This document shows, in pieces, positions 34,452 to 46,334 of a DNA stretch of 64,000 nucleotides. The first letter of the stretch is position 1. Every line of letters begins with the position of its first letter. The DNA is taken from positions 2,303,702-2,367,701 of the forward strand of contig NZ_CP059081.1 in assembly GCF_015602705.1 (NCBI RefSeq), written 5' to 3'. The notes beneath the pieces were generated by a model. That model worked only from the letters and a program-made list of their open reading frames with translations. It searched no databases and was not told where the DNA came from. A program made the translations under genes and the position numbers. Source of the DNA: Acinetobacter lwoffii. Lineage in GTDB: Bacteria; Pseudomonadota; Gammaproteobacteria; Pseudomonadales; Moraxellaceae.

Positions 34452-35756
34452 ATGAATTTATCTCAGAATCTAGATTTAACATTAAAACAAACCCTACCTT
34501 CACTTTCACAATTCAGTGAATTGATTGATTTAAACTGGATTGAAGATTGCTTAGACCAAACAGGTAAAGCATCAATTCGAAAAAGAAAACTGCCTGCTGA
34601 ACATGTTGTTTGGCTGGTAATCGGACTTGCTCTATCTCGAAATCAACCGATTTGGTATGTGGTTCAACAATTGCAACTTGTTTTCGGTACGGCAGAATAC
34701 TATGTACCGAGTGCATCCGTACAAGCAAGACAACGCTTAGGCTTAGAACCCATGAGTGCTTTATTTTCGACATTAAGTCAGGCATGGTTTAAAGACTCAC
34801 AACAACAATATAGCAACTTTCACGGTCTATGCGTTTGTGCTGTAGATGGTGTGGTTTGGTCTATGCCTCATACAGAAGAAAACTTTAAGCACTTTGGTTC
34901 ATCCAAAGGCAAAACAGCAGCTGCACCTTACCCACAAGTTAGAGCGACTTGCCTGGTGAATACCAATACCCATGAAATGATTGATGCCCAAATGGGCAGT
35001 ATGGATCAAGGTGAATTAACCTTAGCCAGTCAATTAAAAGCACCAGTTCGCAGTATTACCCTATTTGATCGTGCTTACTTCTCTGCTGATTTTTTAGTGA
35101 GCTGGCAATCTCAGGCAGAAGAGAGTCATTGGTTGATGCGAGCAAAGGACAACCTGCGTTATGAAGTGATTCATCATAATGCGGCCCATGACTTTCAGAT
35201 CAAAATGCCTGTTTCAGCAAGAGCAAAAAAGATAAATCCGTCATTGGGTGACTATTGGGAAGCACGTTTAATTGAAGTTGAATATGCAGGAAAAATAAGA
35301 CGTTACATTACATCATTAACAGATTCTAAAGTTTATCCATTCAAAGACCTTGCAATGCTTTATATCCAGCGTTGGGAAATAGAAATGTGTTATCGGGAAA
35401 TTAAAAGTGATTTACAGGATGCAAGGATTTTAAGAAGCAAACAACCTGATTTGGTCTATCAAGAATTGTGGGGGGTATTTATTGCATATAATATCTTAAG
35501 AAGACAGATGAGGTTTATCGCTGAACATGCAAAGGTGAGTCCTTTAAGGATCAGTTTCCATATTGCATCTATGAGTATTATCAATATCTTAAGGCACACA
35601 CCTTTAGAATCAGCAGGAAACCTACCCAAACATTTAGCGCAATTATTTGAACAATCTAAAATATTTGTATTACCTGAAAAAAGGCAAAGGCAATGTCCGC
35701 GAGTAGTGAAAATTAAAGCACAAAAATATCCAAGAAAATGCCAGTCAATTTCTTAA
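34452..35756 (+). CDS. IS4-family transposase
   Basis: DDE transposase of 434 residues. Catalytic residues are Asp132 (VDGVVWSMP), Asp206 (LFDRAYFS) and Glu311, the latter in the IS4 hallmark Y-x2-R-x3-E-x6-K (Tyr304, Arg307, Glu311, Lys318). The N-terminal domain (PSLSQFSELIDLNWIEDCL, then KLPAEHVVWLVIGLAL) is that of the common Acinetobacter-type IS4 proteins. No frameshift is present. The stop codon lies inside the right inverted repeat. The ATG directly follows the hairpin T tract, so no ribosome site is visible. Confidence 0.93.
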   Translation: MNLSQNLDLTLKQTLPSLSQFSELIDLNWIEDCLDQTGKASIRKRKLPAEHVVWLVIGLALSRNQPIWYVVQQLQLVFGTAEYYVPSASVQARQRLGLEPMSALFSTLSQAWFKDSQQQYSNFHGLCVCAVDGVVWSMPHTEENFKHFGSSKGKTAAAPYPQVRATCLVNTNTHEMIDAQMGSMDQGELTLASQLKAPVRSITLFDRAYFSADFLVSWQSQAEESHWLMRAKDNLRYEVIHHNAAHDFQIKMPVSARAKKINPSLGDYWEARLIEVEYAGKIRRYITSLTDSKVYPFKDLAMLYIQRWEIEMCYREIKSDLQDARILRSKQPDLVYQELWGVFIAYNILRRQMRFIAEHAKVSPLRISFHIASMSIINILRHTPLESAGNLPKHLAQLFEQSKIFVLPEKRQRQCPRVVKIKAQKYPRKCQSIS

Positions 35757-35769
35757 CTGACTGGCATTA
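35752..35769 (+). repeat. Right terminal inverted repeat of the IS
   Basis: CTTAACTGACTGGCATTA. A second inverted copy of its outer part (AATGCCAGTCA) lies just inside at about 35737-35747, so the right end can fold on itself. The target duplication ACCCGAAGGTG follows at 35770-35780. Confidence 0.9.
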
Positions 35770-35820
35770 ACCCGAAGGTGGCTTTTTTAATTCTTATTCT
35801 TTCATGAAATGTGCAGAGAT

Positions 35821-38935
<3,115 letters not shown>

Positions 38936-38936
38936 A

Positions 38937-41900
38937 TTATACCTCCGCAGCTAGGCCGTATTCTTTTGCCTGTTCCAAATTAACTGTCACTAATTTTGAT
39001 GTTCCCGGTTCAGGCATGGTTACACCTAAAAGATCAGTCGCCATCATCATTGCAAGTTTGTTATGGGTAATATAAATAAATTGCACGTGTTCAGAAAGCT
39101 CTTTGACTAAATTACAAAAGCGTCCCACATTGGCATCATCCAGCGGTGCATCGACTTCATCCAGTACGCAAAATGGTGCCGGGTTTAAGCGAAAAATCGC
39201 GAATACCAATGCTAATGCAGTTAAGGCCTTTTCTCCACCAGAGAGTAAGGCCAATGAGCTGTTTCGTTTACCCGGTGGTCGGGCCATGAGTTTTACACCC
39301 GACTGCCAGCCATCTTCAAGGCTTAAACTCGCCTCACCACCTTCAAACACTTTCGGGAACAGGTTTTGCAGTTCAGCATTGACCTGATCAAACGTGTGCA
39401 TAAACAGTTTACGGGTTTCCTGGTCAATACTTTTCATCGCAGCCTGTAGCTGTTCAACCGTATTTTCCAGATCCTGCATCTGGTGACTCAGTTCCTCATA
39501 ACGTTTTAACACTTCTTCATATTCTTCAGAAGCCGCCAGATTGACTGCACCAAGTTTATCGAACTGAGCCTGAGCTTTTTCCAGTTTGGCTTGATGTGCT
39601 TTAACATCAATATCCAGCCCGGAAATTACTTCACTATTCAACTCTTTCAGTTGTTCAGAATAATGCTGCAAATCAGATTTGGCTGCCTGCCAGGCCAGAC
39701 GTTTTTCTTCCAGTGTACTGCGAAGTTTTTCATCCTGCTGCTGGAAGCTGTGACGCTGTTCGGTCAGCTGCTGCTGTTTGCTCTGCACCTGATTTAATTC
39801 AACCTGCCAGTCGACCCAGGTTTTTTGCAGCTTTTCAGTGATCTGCGCCTGTTCATTAAACTGGCTCTGTAAAGCAGGCAATTCCAGCTGTACCGGATCA
39901 ACAAATTTCTTGGCCTGCTCGATTTGTGCAGTAATTTGTTGAGACTGTTCTTTTAGGAATACCTGATCTTTTTCCAGTAATTCGATCTGCTGTTGGCTTT
40001 GCACACATTGACGGCGCAGCAATTCCAGTTCCTGCTGCGCTTGCTGGCTAAGCTGCTGCGAGTCATCTAACTGAGCGCTCAATTCTTCCAGCTGGAATTG
40101 CAGGGTTTTATAATTTGGTAACGCCTGTTCCAGCTTGATATTCAAGGCATGCAGGTCAATTTCCAGATCATCTTTCTGCATGGCATCTTCTTCAAGCTGC
40201 TCATCAAGTTGTTGCAGCTGATGCTGTAATTGCTGCTTTTGCAATGCAAAAGCCTGCGCACTACTTTGTACTTTAGCAATATTGACATCGAGTTGCTGCA
40301 GCTGCTTTTGAGCTTGTTTCTGCTGCTCGCTGATACTCTGAATCTGATTTTGCAAAGCTTTAACCTGATCGGCGAATTCAGGTAACTGCTGCTCCAGCTG
40401 CATAAACTTAGGTTCAAGTTCCGCAAGCTGCTGCTCAATTTCATCCAGACGGATTCGATGACTCAATGCGCCTTGTCCGGCCTGACTGGCTTCATCATAC
40501 TCCAGCGCAATGACCCAGTCTGCCCCAACATGATAGCCATCCAGACTTAGGATTGACTGGCCTTGTAATAGCTCAGTTTGAAGCGGTAATGCTTGTGCTA
40601 ATGTATCTACGACCGCGACTTGTTGCCACAGTGAATAATGCGGAGATTCAATCCAGTTGGCCAGACACATCGTATTGGCAATCTGAATTTTATCCTGCAC
40701 AGCCTGTTGCTTTAGCTGACGTGCACAATCTTCAAGGAAGTGCTCGCCCTCGGCCAGAATCTGGGCAGACAGCCACTTGGCCAAAAACTTTTCGATCAGG
40801 CTGGCATGTGCTTTCGCCTGCAGATTGAGTTTCAGCACCTGCATCAACTGGACCGTATCACTCTTGGCATTTGGATTGGCTTTGGTCAGCAATTGACTCA
40901 GGTTTTTCTTTTCCGAATGAAGTACCTGAATTTCAGATTTGAGCTGCATCAAGCGCTGCTGATGGGTCGCCTGCTCTGCCTGCATCTGCTCGAATTGATT
41001 TTTTAAATCTGTTAATTGAATTTCATAGTCAGCGATTTGCTGTTCAGCCTGGACTTTATCTGCCTGATACTGCTCCAGCTCATCTTGCTGCGCCTGTTGC
41101 TGAATCTGTGCACTTTGCTGTTGTAGCGTCTGTTTCTGCTGTTCAATCCGTTCAATATTCTTTGCCAGTTGCTCGCTTTGAGCCAGCATCTGTAATTTAC
41201 GCTGTTGCTGCTGTTCGACCTGGGTTTTGATCTGGGTAAATTGCGCTGCCACAGTGCTATGCTGTGACTTGAGCTCAGTCAGATTCTGGCTTTGCGTCTG
41301 ATTCTGGCCATCTTGTTGCTGCAATTGCGCCTGCTGATCTTCAAATTGCTGCTGTAACGTATCGAGTTGCAGTTCAATCAACTGCAAACGCTCTTTGGTC
41401 TGGACTTTTTGCTGTTCCAGCTTGACCAGACTGGTGGAATTTTGCTCCAGCAAAGACTGCTTTTGTTGCAGGGTCATTTCCAGTTCAGCCAGTTTTTTCT
41501 CGGCCTGTTGCCATTCGCTTTGCAAAGGAGTGGATTGCTGAATCAGGCGCTGGAACAGTTCACTGGTGCTGCCCAAATCATGTTCAACGGTGGTCAGTTC
41601 GGAACGTACCAGCTTAAAGTTTTCCTCGAGCGTATTCATCTCAAGGGTATATTCTTCCTGTAAACGCTGGCTTTGCTCACATTGAAAAGACAGGATTTCG
41701 ATCTTGATCGTTCGGATCTGTCCTTCCAGTTCTTTATATTGAATTGCACTTTCCGACTGCCGTTTCAGGGTTTTTAGCTGAGATTTCAGTTCGGAGGCGA
41801 TATCTTCCAGACGCGACAGGTTTTGTGTGGTGTGATCCAGATGCAGCATGGTTTCACGGCGACGCGCCTGATAGCGCGACACTCCAGCTGCTTCTTCAAT

Positions 41901-42389
41901 ATAGACCCGCATTTCATCGGGCTTGGCATCGACCAGACGGTTAATCATGCCCTGCTCGATAATCGCATAGGAACGCGGACCAAGACCGGTACCCAAGAAA
42001 ATATCGGTAATATCACGACGACGGCATTTGCTGCCATTCAGGAAATATTCGGACTTGCCATCGCGGTTGACCTGACGGCGTACTGCCAGTTCATTATAGG
42101 CATTATAAGCACCGCCCAGCTTGCCATAGGTATTGTCAAAGCGCAGTTCTACACTGGCCATACCCACCGGTTTACGCTTGGCAGTTCCGGTAAAGATGAC
42201 ATCCTGCATGCTGCCACCACGCAACTGGCGCGCACTGGACTCGCCCATGACCCAGCGTATGGCATCAATGACGTTGGATTTACCACAACCATTCGGTCCC
42301 ACGACCGCAGTACGATTATCTTTAAAATGTAAAGTGGTACTGTCGGCAAAAGATTTAAAGCCTGAAAGTTTTAAACTGCTTAAACGCAT
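38937..42389 (-). CDS. smc: Chromosome segregation ATPase SMC
   Basis: The long arm of the bacterial condensin. From the ATG at 42389 (AGGA upstream) it has 1150 residues: Walker A GPNGCGKSN at 31-39, long coiled coils very rich in Gln (about 165-490 and 660-990), a hinge near 500-650 (GYHVGADWVIALEYDEASQ), and the C-terminal head with LSGGEKALTALALVFA and Walker B FCVLDEVDAPLDD. The upstream in-frame codons (MGQTLTTLNQDI) are rejected. The Gln content of the coils is striking. ScpA and ScpB are encoded at 14.3-15.7 kb. Confidence 0.96.
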   Translation of the reverse strand: MRLSSLKLSGFKSFADSTTLHFKDNRTAVVGPNGCGKSNVIDAIRWVMGESSARQLRGGSMQDVIFTGTAKRKPVGMASVELRFDNTYGKLGGAYNAYNELAVRRQVNRDGKSEYFLNGSKCRRRDITDIFLGTGLGPRSYAIIEQGMINRLVDAKPDEMRVYIEEAAGVSRYQARRRETMLHLDHTTQNLSRLEDIASELKSQLKTLKRQSESAIQYKELEGQIRTIKIEILSFQCEQSQRLQEEYTLEMNTLEENFKLVRSELTTVEHDLGSTSELFQRLIQQSTPLQSEWQQAEKKLAELEMTLQQKQSLLEQNSTSLVKLEQQKVQTKERLQLIELQLDTLQQQFEDQQAQLQQQDGQNQTQSQNLTELKSQHSTVAAQFTQIKTQVEQQQQRKLQMLAQSEQLAKNIERIEQQKQTLQQQSAQIQQQAQQDELEQYQADKVQAEQQIADYEIQLTDLKNQFEQMQAEQATHQQRLMQLKSEIQVLHSEKKNLSQLLTKANPNAKSDTVQLMQVLKLNLQAKAHASLIEKFLAKWLSAQILAEGEHFLEDCARQLKQQAVQDKIQIANTMCLANWIESPHYSLWQQVAVVDTLAQALPLQTELLQGQSILSLDGYHVGADWVIALEYDEASQAGQGALSHRIRLDEIEQQLAELEPKFMQLEQQLPEFADQVKALQNQIQSISEQQKQAQKQLQQLDVNIAKVQSSAQAFALQKQQLQHQLQQLDEQLEEDAMQKDDLEIDLHALNIKLEQALPNYKTLQFQLEELSAQLDDSQQLSQQAQQELELLRRQCVQSQQQIELLEKDQVFLKEQSQQITAQIEQAKKFVDPVQLELPALQSQFNEQAQITEKLQKTWVDWQVELNQVQSKQQQLTEQRHSFQQQDEKLRSTLEEKRLAWQAAKSDLQHYSEQLKELNSEVISGLDIDVKAHQAKLEKAQAQFDKLGAVNLAASEEYEEVLKRYEELSHQMQDLENTVEQLQAAMKSIDQETRKLFMHTFDQVNAELQNLFPKVFEGGEASLSLEDGWQSGVKLMARPPGKRNSSLALLSGGEKALTALALVFAIFRLNPAPFCVLDEVDAPLDDANVGRFCNLVKELSEHVQFIYITHNKLAMMMATDLLGVTMPEPGTSKLVTVNLEQAKEYGLAAEV

Positions 42390-42400
42390 AATGTCCTGAT

Positions 42401-43096
42401 TTAACGTCGTGAGCGTCTGGCCCACGCGAGTTCAATTTGTTTCATCCGTGTCAGAGATTCCAACACAAGGTTGCGCAAGTGTCGACAAAAATCTTCCATA
42501 AATAAAGTGGCCTGATGGGTTTTTCGTATCAAAATTGCTTCAGTGACCAGTTTAAATAAGTCGAAAGATTCCTGTAACTCGCGTCTGGAAATATTCAGGG
42601 TCAAAAAATAGCTCCGACGTAAAGAAGGCAGCAGTTCCTGATAGTAGCGCATCAGATAAGGATTCCCGACCATCTCATGCTGTTGGGCCATGCCCTGAAA
42701 GATCAGATCATAAAACTTTTCAGTGTGTCCTTGGCGGGTTTCTGCTTCCAATTGCTCTAATAATAGCTGAATGCGCTCAGCTTCATGCACCCGCCAGGTT
42801 TCCGCCATGCGATGCACCATTTGCCCGAGCAATAATGAGGTCATGTCAAATAAGGCACGTACCTGCAAGGCCGACATTTCCGAGACAATCGCCCCACGAC
42901 GCGGGAAAATTTCAATCAGCTGGGTGCGTTCCAGCAAAAGCAGGGCTTCACGAACCGACCCCCGACTGACATCAAGCTCCGAGGCAATCCTGAGTTCCTG
43001 TATACGTTCGCCTTCGACCAGTTCACCGCGAATAATCTGTTCGCTAATGTGCTTGGCAATCTGCTCAGACAAACTGTGCGCTTGTTCTAATGGCAT
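42401..43096 (-). CDS. GntR family regulator with FCD domain
   Basis: The 231-residue transcription factor has a GntR winged helix at 10-75 (LSEQIAKHISEQIIRGELVEGERI, SRGSVREALLLLERTQLI) and a helical FCD effector domain from about 80 (VRALFDMTSLLLGQMVHRMAE to the Arg-rich end). It is 11 bases before smc on the same strand, so smc-zipA would be on its transcript. A matching operator lies in its upstream region. The ligand is unknown; FCD proteins usually sense small organic acids. Confidence 0.88.
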   Translation of the reverse strand: MPLEQAHSLSEQIAKHISEQIIRGELVEGERIQELRIASELDVSRGSVREALLLLERTQLIEIFPRRGAIVSEMSALQVRALFDMTSLLLGQMVHRMAETWRVHEAERIQLLLEQLEAETRQGHTEKFYDLIFQGMAQQHEMVGNPYLMRYYQELLPSLRRSYFLTLNISRRELQESFDLFKLVTEAILIRKTHQATLFMEDFCRHLRNLVLESLTRMKQIELAWARRSRR

Positions 43097-43190
43097 ACCG
43101 TTCCTGTCTTTATTTTTATGGATACTGGTTTAGCCCTTCATTTGGGCTATGTTGCTATTAAACGGGTTTTTATCCATAAATACTTTGACA

Positions 43191-43201
43191 TTGTCAGACA
43201 A
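43191..43201. promoter_or_regulatory. Palindromic GntR/FCD-type operator upstream of the GntR gene
   Basis: TTGTC-A-GACAA fits the FCD-type consensus TNGTNNNACNA on both strands. Its right half overlaps TTGTCT read on the minus strand, a candidate -35 that is 17 bp from TATGGA. Location 95 bp before the GntR start suggests autoregulation. Confidence 0.5.
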
Positions 43202-43233
43202 TCTTATGTCTATATAGCCAACTTAGGCCCATA

Positions 43234-43261
43234 AAAAAGGAGAATAGTGAGCTATTCTCCT
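43234..43261 (-). terminator. Intrinsic terminator after the TauE-like gene
   Basis: GGAGAATAG-CTCA-CTATTCTCC on the minus strand with T6 after; 36 bp beyond the stop codon. Confidence 0.85.
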
Positions 43262-43296
43262 TATACGGTACATCAGTCCAACCGAAAAGGTTTAAA

Positions 43297-44100
43297 TCAG
43301 GCCATAAACCCTTGATAAATAAAATACAGGCCGACGGTGGTCAGTAGTGCAGCAAAACATTTTTTTAATACGGCCGGTGAAAGCAGATGTGCCACTTTTG
43401 CGCCCAGCTTGGCCGTGAAAAAACTCATCATGCTGATACCGATAAAGGCATAAATATGAATATAGCCAATAGTATTTGGCACGGTGACCTGCGCCTGTTT
43501 ACCAAACCAGATAAAACCCAGCGCACCTGCGACGGCGATCGGCAATCCACAGGCCGCAGAGGTCGCCACTGCTTTTTGCATCACGATTCCGCAGCGATTT
43601 AGAAATGGGACTGTCAGACTTCCCCCGCCAATCCCAAAGATCGCCGATGCCACACCGATCCCACCACCTGCAGCAATTTGTACCGGGGTTGAAGGCAATT
43701 TTTGATTCGGATCGATCTGAATATGCGCTCCCCTGAACATTCTAAATGCCACCCAGACCGCAAAGAAGCCAATCAGTAATTGCAAACCCTGACCAGATAA
43801 ATAATCGGCAATCCCCGCCCCCAGGAAAGAACCAATGATCAGACCTGGCGCCAGATTACGAAACACGGGCCATAGCACTGCCCCTCGTTGATGATGCGCC
43901 ATCACCGAACTGATAGAAGTCACAATAATTGTTGCCAAGGAAGTACCCACCGCCATATGCATAATCACGCTGGGATCGTACTGAAGCTGGGTAAAAACAA
44001 TGTACAGGATCGGCACAATAATCAAACCACCGCCGACCCCAAATAGGCCTGCGGTGAATCCGGCAATTGCACCAATCAATAAATATATGATTAACTCCAT
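43297..44100 (-). CDS. TauE/SafE family anion transporter
   Basis: Inner membrane protein of about 267 residues and eight hydrophobic segments, in two repeats marked by GLFGVGGGLIIVPIL near 17 and SAIFGIGGGSLTVPFLN near 155; these Gly-rich motifs define TauE/SafE/YfcA proteins, which export sulfite, sulfoacetate and related organo-anions. The frame is open 19 codons further, but MELIIYLLIGAIAGF at 44100 is the natural start. It is divergent from birA with 27 bp between the starts. The substrate is unknown. Confidence 0.88.
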   Translation of the reverse strand: MELIIYLLIGAIAGFTAGLFGVGGGLIIVPILYIVFTQLQYDPSVIMHMAVGTSLATIIVTSISSVMAHHQRGAVLWPVFRNLAPGLIIGSFLGAGIADYLSGQGLQLLIGFFAVWVAFRMFRGAHIQIDPNQKLPSTPVQIAAGGGIGVASAIFGIGGGSLTVPFLNRCGIVMQKAVATSAACGLPIAVAGALGFIWFGKQAQVTVPNTIGYIHIYAFIGISMMSFFTAKLGAKVAHLLSPAVLKKCFAALLTTVGLYFIYQGFMA

Positions 44101-44127
44101 AACGATATTTACCACGTTTAGATTCAA

Positions 44128-44883
44128 ATGGATGTAGAAACTCGTGAACTGCAACAACGATTAAGCGATGCAGGCCAACTCCCGGAAGTATTACTCATCA
44201 AACCGATTACTACATCGACCAATGATGATGTGCGCGAATTGGCAACGAAGGGGGTACAGCAGGTTCTGGTATGCAGTCATGTGCAGACCCAAGGCCGTGG
44301 ACAGCGTCAACGTCAGTGGATTTCACCTGAAGGGAACATCTATTTAAGCACATTGCTGCATACACAAAAACCCATCGATGGTCGTCTGGCGCTAGAAATT
44401 GCGTTAAATATCCTGCAAATGCCCAGTCTAAAAGGCCTGGAATTACAGGTGAAATGGCCGAATGACCTGTATAGCCTGCACGGAAAATGGGGCGGCATTC
44501 TGGTCGAGCCGATTTCATCTACACAGGTGGTGGTCGGGGTCGGGCTAAATATTGATCCTCTGCCCACCAACCTTCCAGATCAGCAGGTCAGTTCCCTGAG
44601 CGAATTGGGATTATCACATACCTCAAAAGTAGAACTAATTGCCCAGTTATATCTGGCGATTCAGCAAGCCGGGCAATGGTTTAATTATGGCAGTCAGAAT
44701 CTGGCGGCGCGTTTTAATCGATCGGCTGCATTTATGCAACAAACGGTTGAATTTACCGATGTGCAAGGGCAATATTCCGGTACTTTTCTCGGGATTCAGG
44801 ACGATGGTGCGGTCAAGATTTTGACCGATCAGGGAATCCAGACCTTTTATCAGGGACAGCTCCGCCTTAAAAATGGTAGATGA
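44128..44883 (+). CDS. birA: Biotin-[acetyl-CoA carboxylase] ligase, monofunctional
   Basis: Attaches biotin to the carboxylase subunit AccB. The 251 residues contain the biotinoyl-AMP loop [10 protein letters not shown], the KWPNDLY motif and GGILVEP, and a C-terminal SH3-like domain. No N-terminal helix-turn-helix is present, so unlike E. coli BirA it cannot repress biotin genes. coaX follows directly, a common pairing. There is no visible ribosome site; the start could be leaderless. Confidence 0.93.
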   Translation: MDVETRELQQRLSDAGQLPEVLLIKPITTSTNDDVRELATKGVQQVLVCSHVQTQGRGQRQRQWISPEGNIYLSTLLHTQKPIDGRLALEIALNILQMPSLKGLELQVKWPNDLYSLHGKWGGILVEPISSTQVVVGVGLNIDPLPTNLPDQQVSSLSELGLSHTSKVELIAQLYLAIQQAGQWFNYGSQNLAARFNRSAAFMQQTVEFTDVQGQYSGTFLGIQDDGAVKILTDQGIQTFYQGQLRLKNGR

Positions 44884-44897
44884 ACAGGCATACAGCA

Positions 44898-45638
44898 ATG
44901 AAAAAATTATGGTTGGATATCGGCAATACCCGGCTTAAATACTGGATTACCGAGCATGATCAGATTATTGAACAGGCAGCAGAATTACATTTACAGTCTC
45001 CTGCCGATTTGTTATTGGGCCTGATCCAGCATTTCAAAGCGCTGGGCTTGCATCAGGTAGGTCTATCCTCGGTTCAGGATAAAATCAATAATGAGCGTAT
45101 TCTCGGCATTTTAGAAAGTCTGCATATTCCAGTGATTTTTGCTCAGGTACAAGCAGAATATGCCGGTCTGATCTGTGGTTATGATGAACCTTCTCAGCTG
45201 GGGATTGACCGCTGGTTACAGGTACTTGCAGTGGCGACGCAAGCGCATGAAAATTACTGTGTAATTAGTTGTGGTACGGCACTGACCATTGATCTGGCGC
45301 AAGGACAACAACATTTGGGTGGATTTATTCTGCCAAATCTGTATTTGCAGCGCGATGCACTGATTCAGAACACCAAAGGCATTAAAATTCCCGATGCCGC
45401 GTTTTCTGAACTTAATCCTGGACGGAATACTATCGATGCTGTTCATCATGGCATCCTACTCGGTCTGCTCAGCACCATCGAAAAAGTCCTGCATGATTTC
45501 CCGGCACAGCTGGTTTTAACTGGTGGAGATGCGCCGCTGTTTGCGCAACATCTCGCTCAGTATCAGCCCCGAATTGAACCTGATCTCTTGCTTAAAGGCC
45601 TGCAGCATTTTGCAGCTCATTTGCCAGACACTGTTTGA
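44898..45638 (+). CDS. coaX: Type III pantothenate kinase CoaX
   Basis: First step of coenzyme A synthesis. From the ATG at 44898 the protein reads [16 protein letters not shown] (ATP-binding phosphate motif), then [20 protein letters not shown] and [10 protein letters not shown], the ordered motifs of the ASKHA-type kinase, in 246 residues. A start at 44880 overlapping the birA stop adds six residues not typical of the family. The 3' end overlaps a convergent hydrolase gene by 47 bp. Confidence 0.93.
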   Translation: MKKLWLDIGNTRLKYWITEHDQIIEQAAELHLQSPADLLLGLIQHFKALGLHQVGLSSVQDKINNERILGILESLHIPVIFAQVQAEYAGLICGYDEPSQLGIDRWLQVLAVATQAHENYCVISCGTALTIDLAQGQQHLGGFILPNLYLQRDALIQNTKGIKIPDAAFSELNPGRNTIDAVHHGILLGLLSTIEKVLHDFPAQLVLTGGDAPLFAQHLAQYQPRIEPDLLLKGLQHFAAHLPDTV

Positions 45639-46197
45639 TAATGTCCAGCAATTGGGGGAATTCGGCAAAACCATCAGCCTTGTTAAAATGTCCAGCTTTT
45701 TTGATCTCAAAAATTTGTGCATTCAGGCTATGTGCTAAACGCAAGGAAATCGGTGCAGGCACATAAGGATCATTACTGGAGATCAGCATCACCGCACGTT
45801 TATAGCTATACGGCAAGTTTTTCAGATCAAGTCGCACAGCCTGCAGTATTTTATTCAGTTCTGACCATGCAACCAAGGGTGTATCAAAGGCTGAGACCAG
45901 AATGATGCCACCGATCTTGCGTTGCTGCTGAATATAATGTTCCTGTAAAAAGTTTAAAACACTGACGCAACTCAGGCCATGTGCAACTAAAAAGGTATGT
46001 TCATCCATGTGCGGAATATGCAGTTTCAGATTCTGCTGCCACTCTTCTAAATCAGGCTGAAAAGGGTTGGCCAGCATAATCCGCTTGGACTCAAAACCGG
46101 TATTTTTAAGCTGGCGACTGAGCCAAGGGTACCAGTGATCATTGGAGGTCGCCTGATAATCCGGCACGATATAGACTTTCTTTATTATATTTTTCAT
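45592..46197 (-). CDS. RBBP9/YdeN-like alpha/beta hydrolase homologue with altered nucleophile elbow
   Basis: The 201 residues resemble the next upstream gene's product and the RBBP9/YdeN family ([46 protein letters not shown]). The expected nucleophile elbow AHSLG reads AHGLS: Gly replaces the catalytic Ser, and Ser follows two residues later. The Asp (SSNDPYV) and His (AGHFN) are kept. It may be inactive, a binding protein, or use the shifted Ser. It overlaps coaX tail-to-tail by 47 bp, so the last ~15 codons are constrained by both. Confidence 0.8.
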   Translation of the reverse strand: MKNIIKKVYIVPDYQATSNDHWYPWLSRQLKNTGFESKRIMLANPFQPDLEEWQQNLKLHIPHMDEHTFLVAHGLSCVSVLNFLQEHYIQQQRKIGGIILVSAFDTPLVAWSELNKILQAVRLDLKNLPYSYKRAVMLISSNDPYVPAPISLRLAHSLNAQIFEIKKAGHFNKADGFAEFPQLLDIIKQCLANELQNAAGL

Positions 46198-46260
46198 AGT
46201 GATTTACTTATTATCATTGAACGCAAACGGCGTCGATAAAAATCAGTTTTAAACAGTCTG

Positions 46261-46296
46261 GAGATGGAATTCAAGTACCTTTTTGAACACCATCTC
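46261..46296. other. Two-part hairpin between the two hydrolase genes
   Basis: GAGATGG pairs with CCATCTC around an inner TTCAA/TTGAA stem, with a 2x2 internal loop and an 8-base loop. No T tract follows in either direction, so it is either a weak terminator or a processing site. Confidence 0.35.
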
Positions 46297-46334
46297 ATGT
46301 TGAGTTTTAAAATCTAGTGAACACAATAACATGC

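Larger units (their letters stand above)
34381..35769 (+). mobile_element. IS4-family insertion sequence, 1389 bp, apparently intact
   Basis: Bounded by perfect 18-bp inverted ends, with one complete transposase gene and an 11-bp target duplication (ACCCGAAGGTG) on either side. The duplication without mismatches and the intact frame suggest a recent insertion. I cannot name the element without a database. Confidence 0.92.

Noticed and set aside
41823..42332. 169-codon plus-strand frame opposite smc
   Set aside because: Lies wholly across the conserved SMC head region on the other strand and shows no motif.
44880..44897. coaX start overlapping the birA stop by four bases
   Set aside because: Attractive as coupled translation, but it adds six residues not seen before the conserved LWLDIGNTR start; kept only as an alternative.
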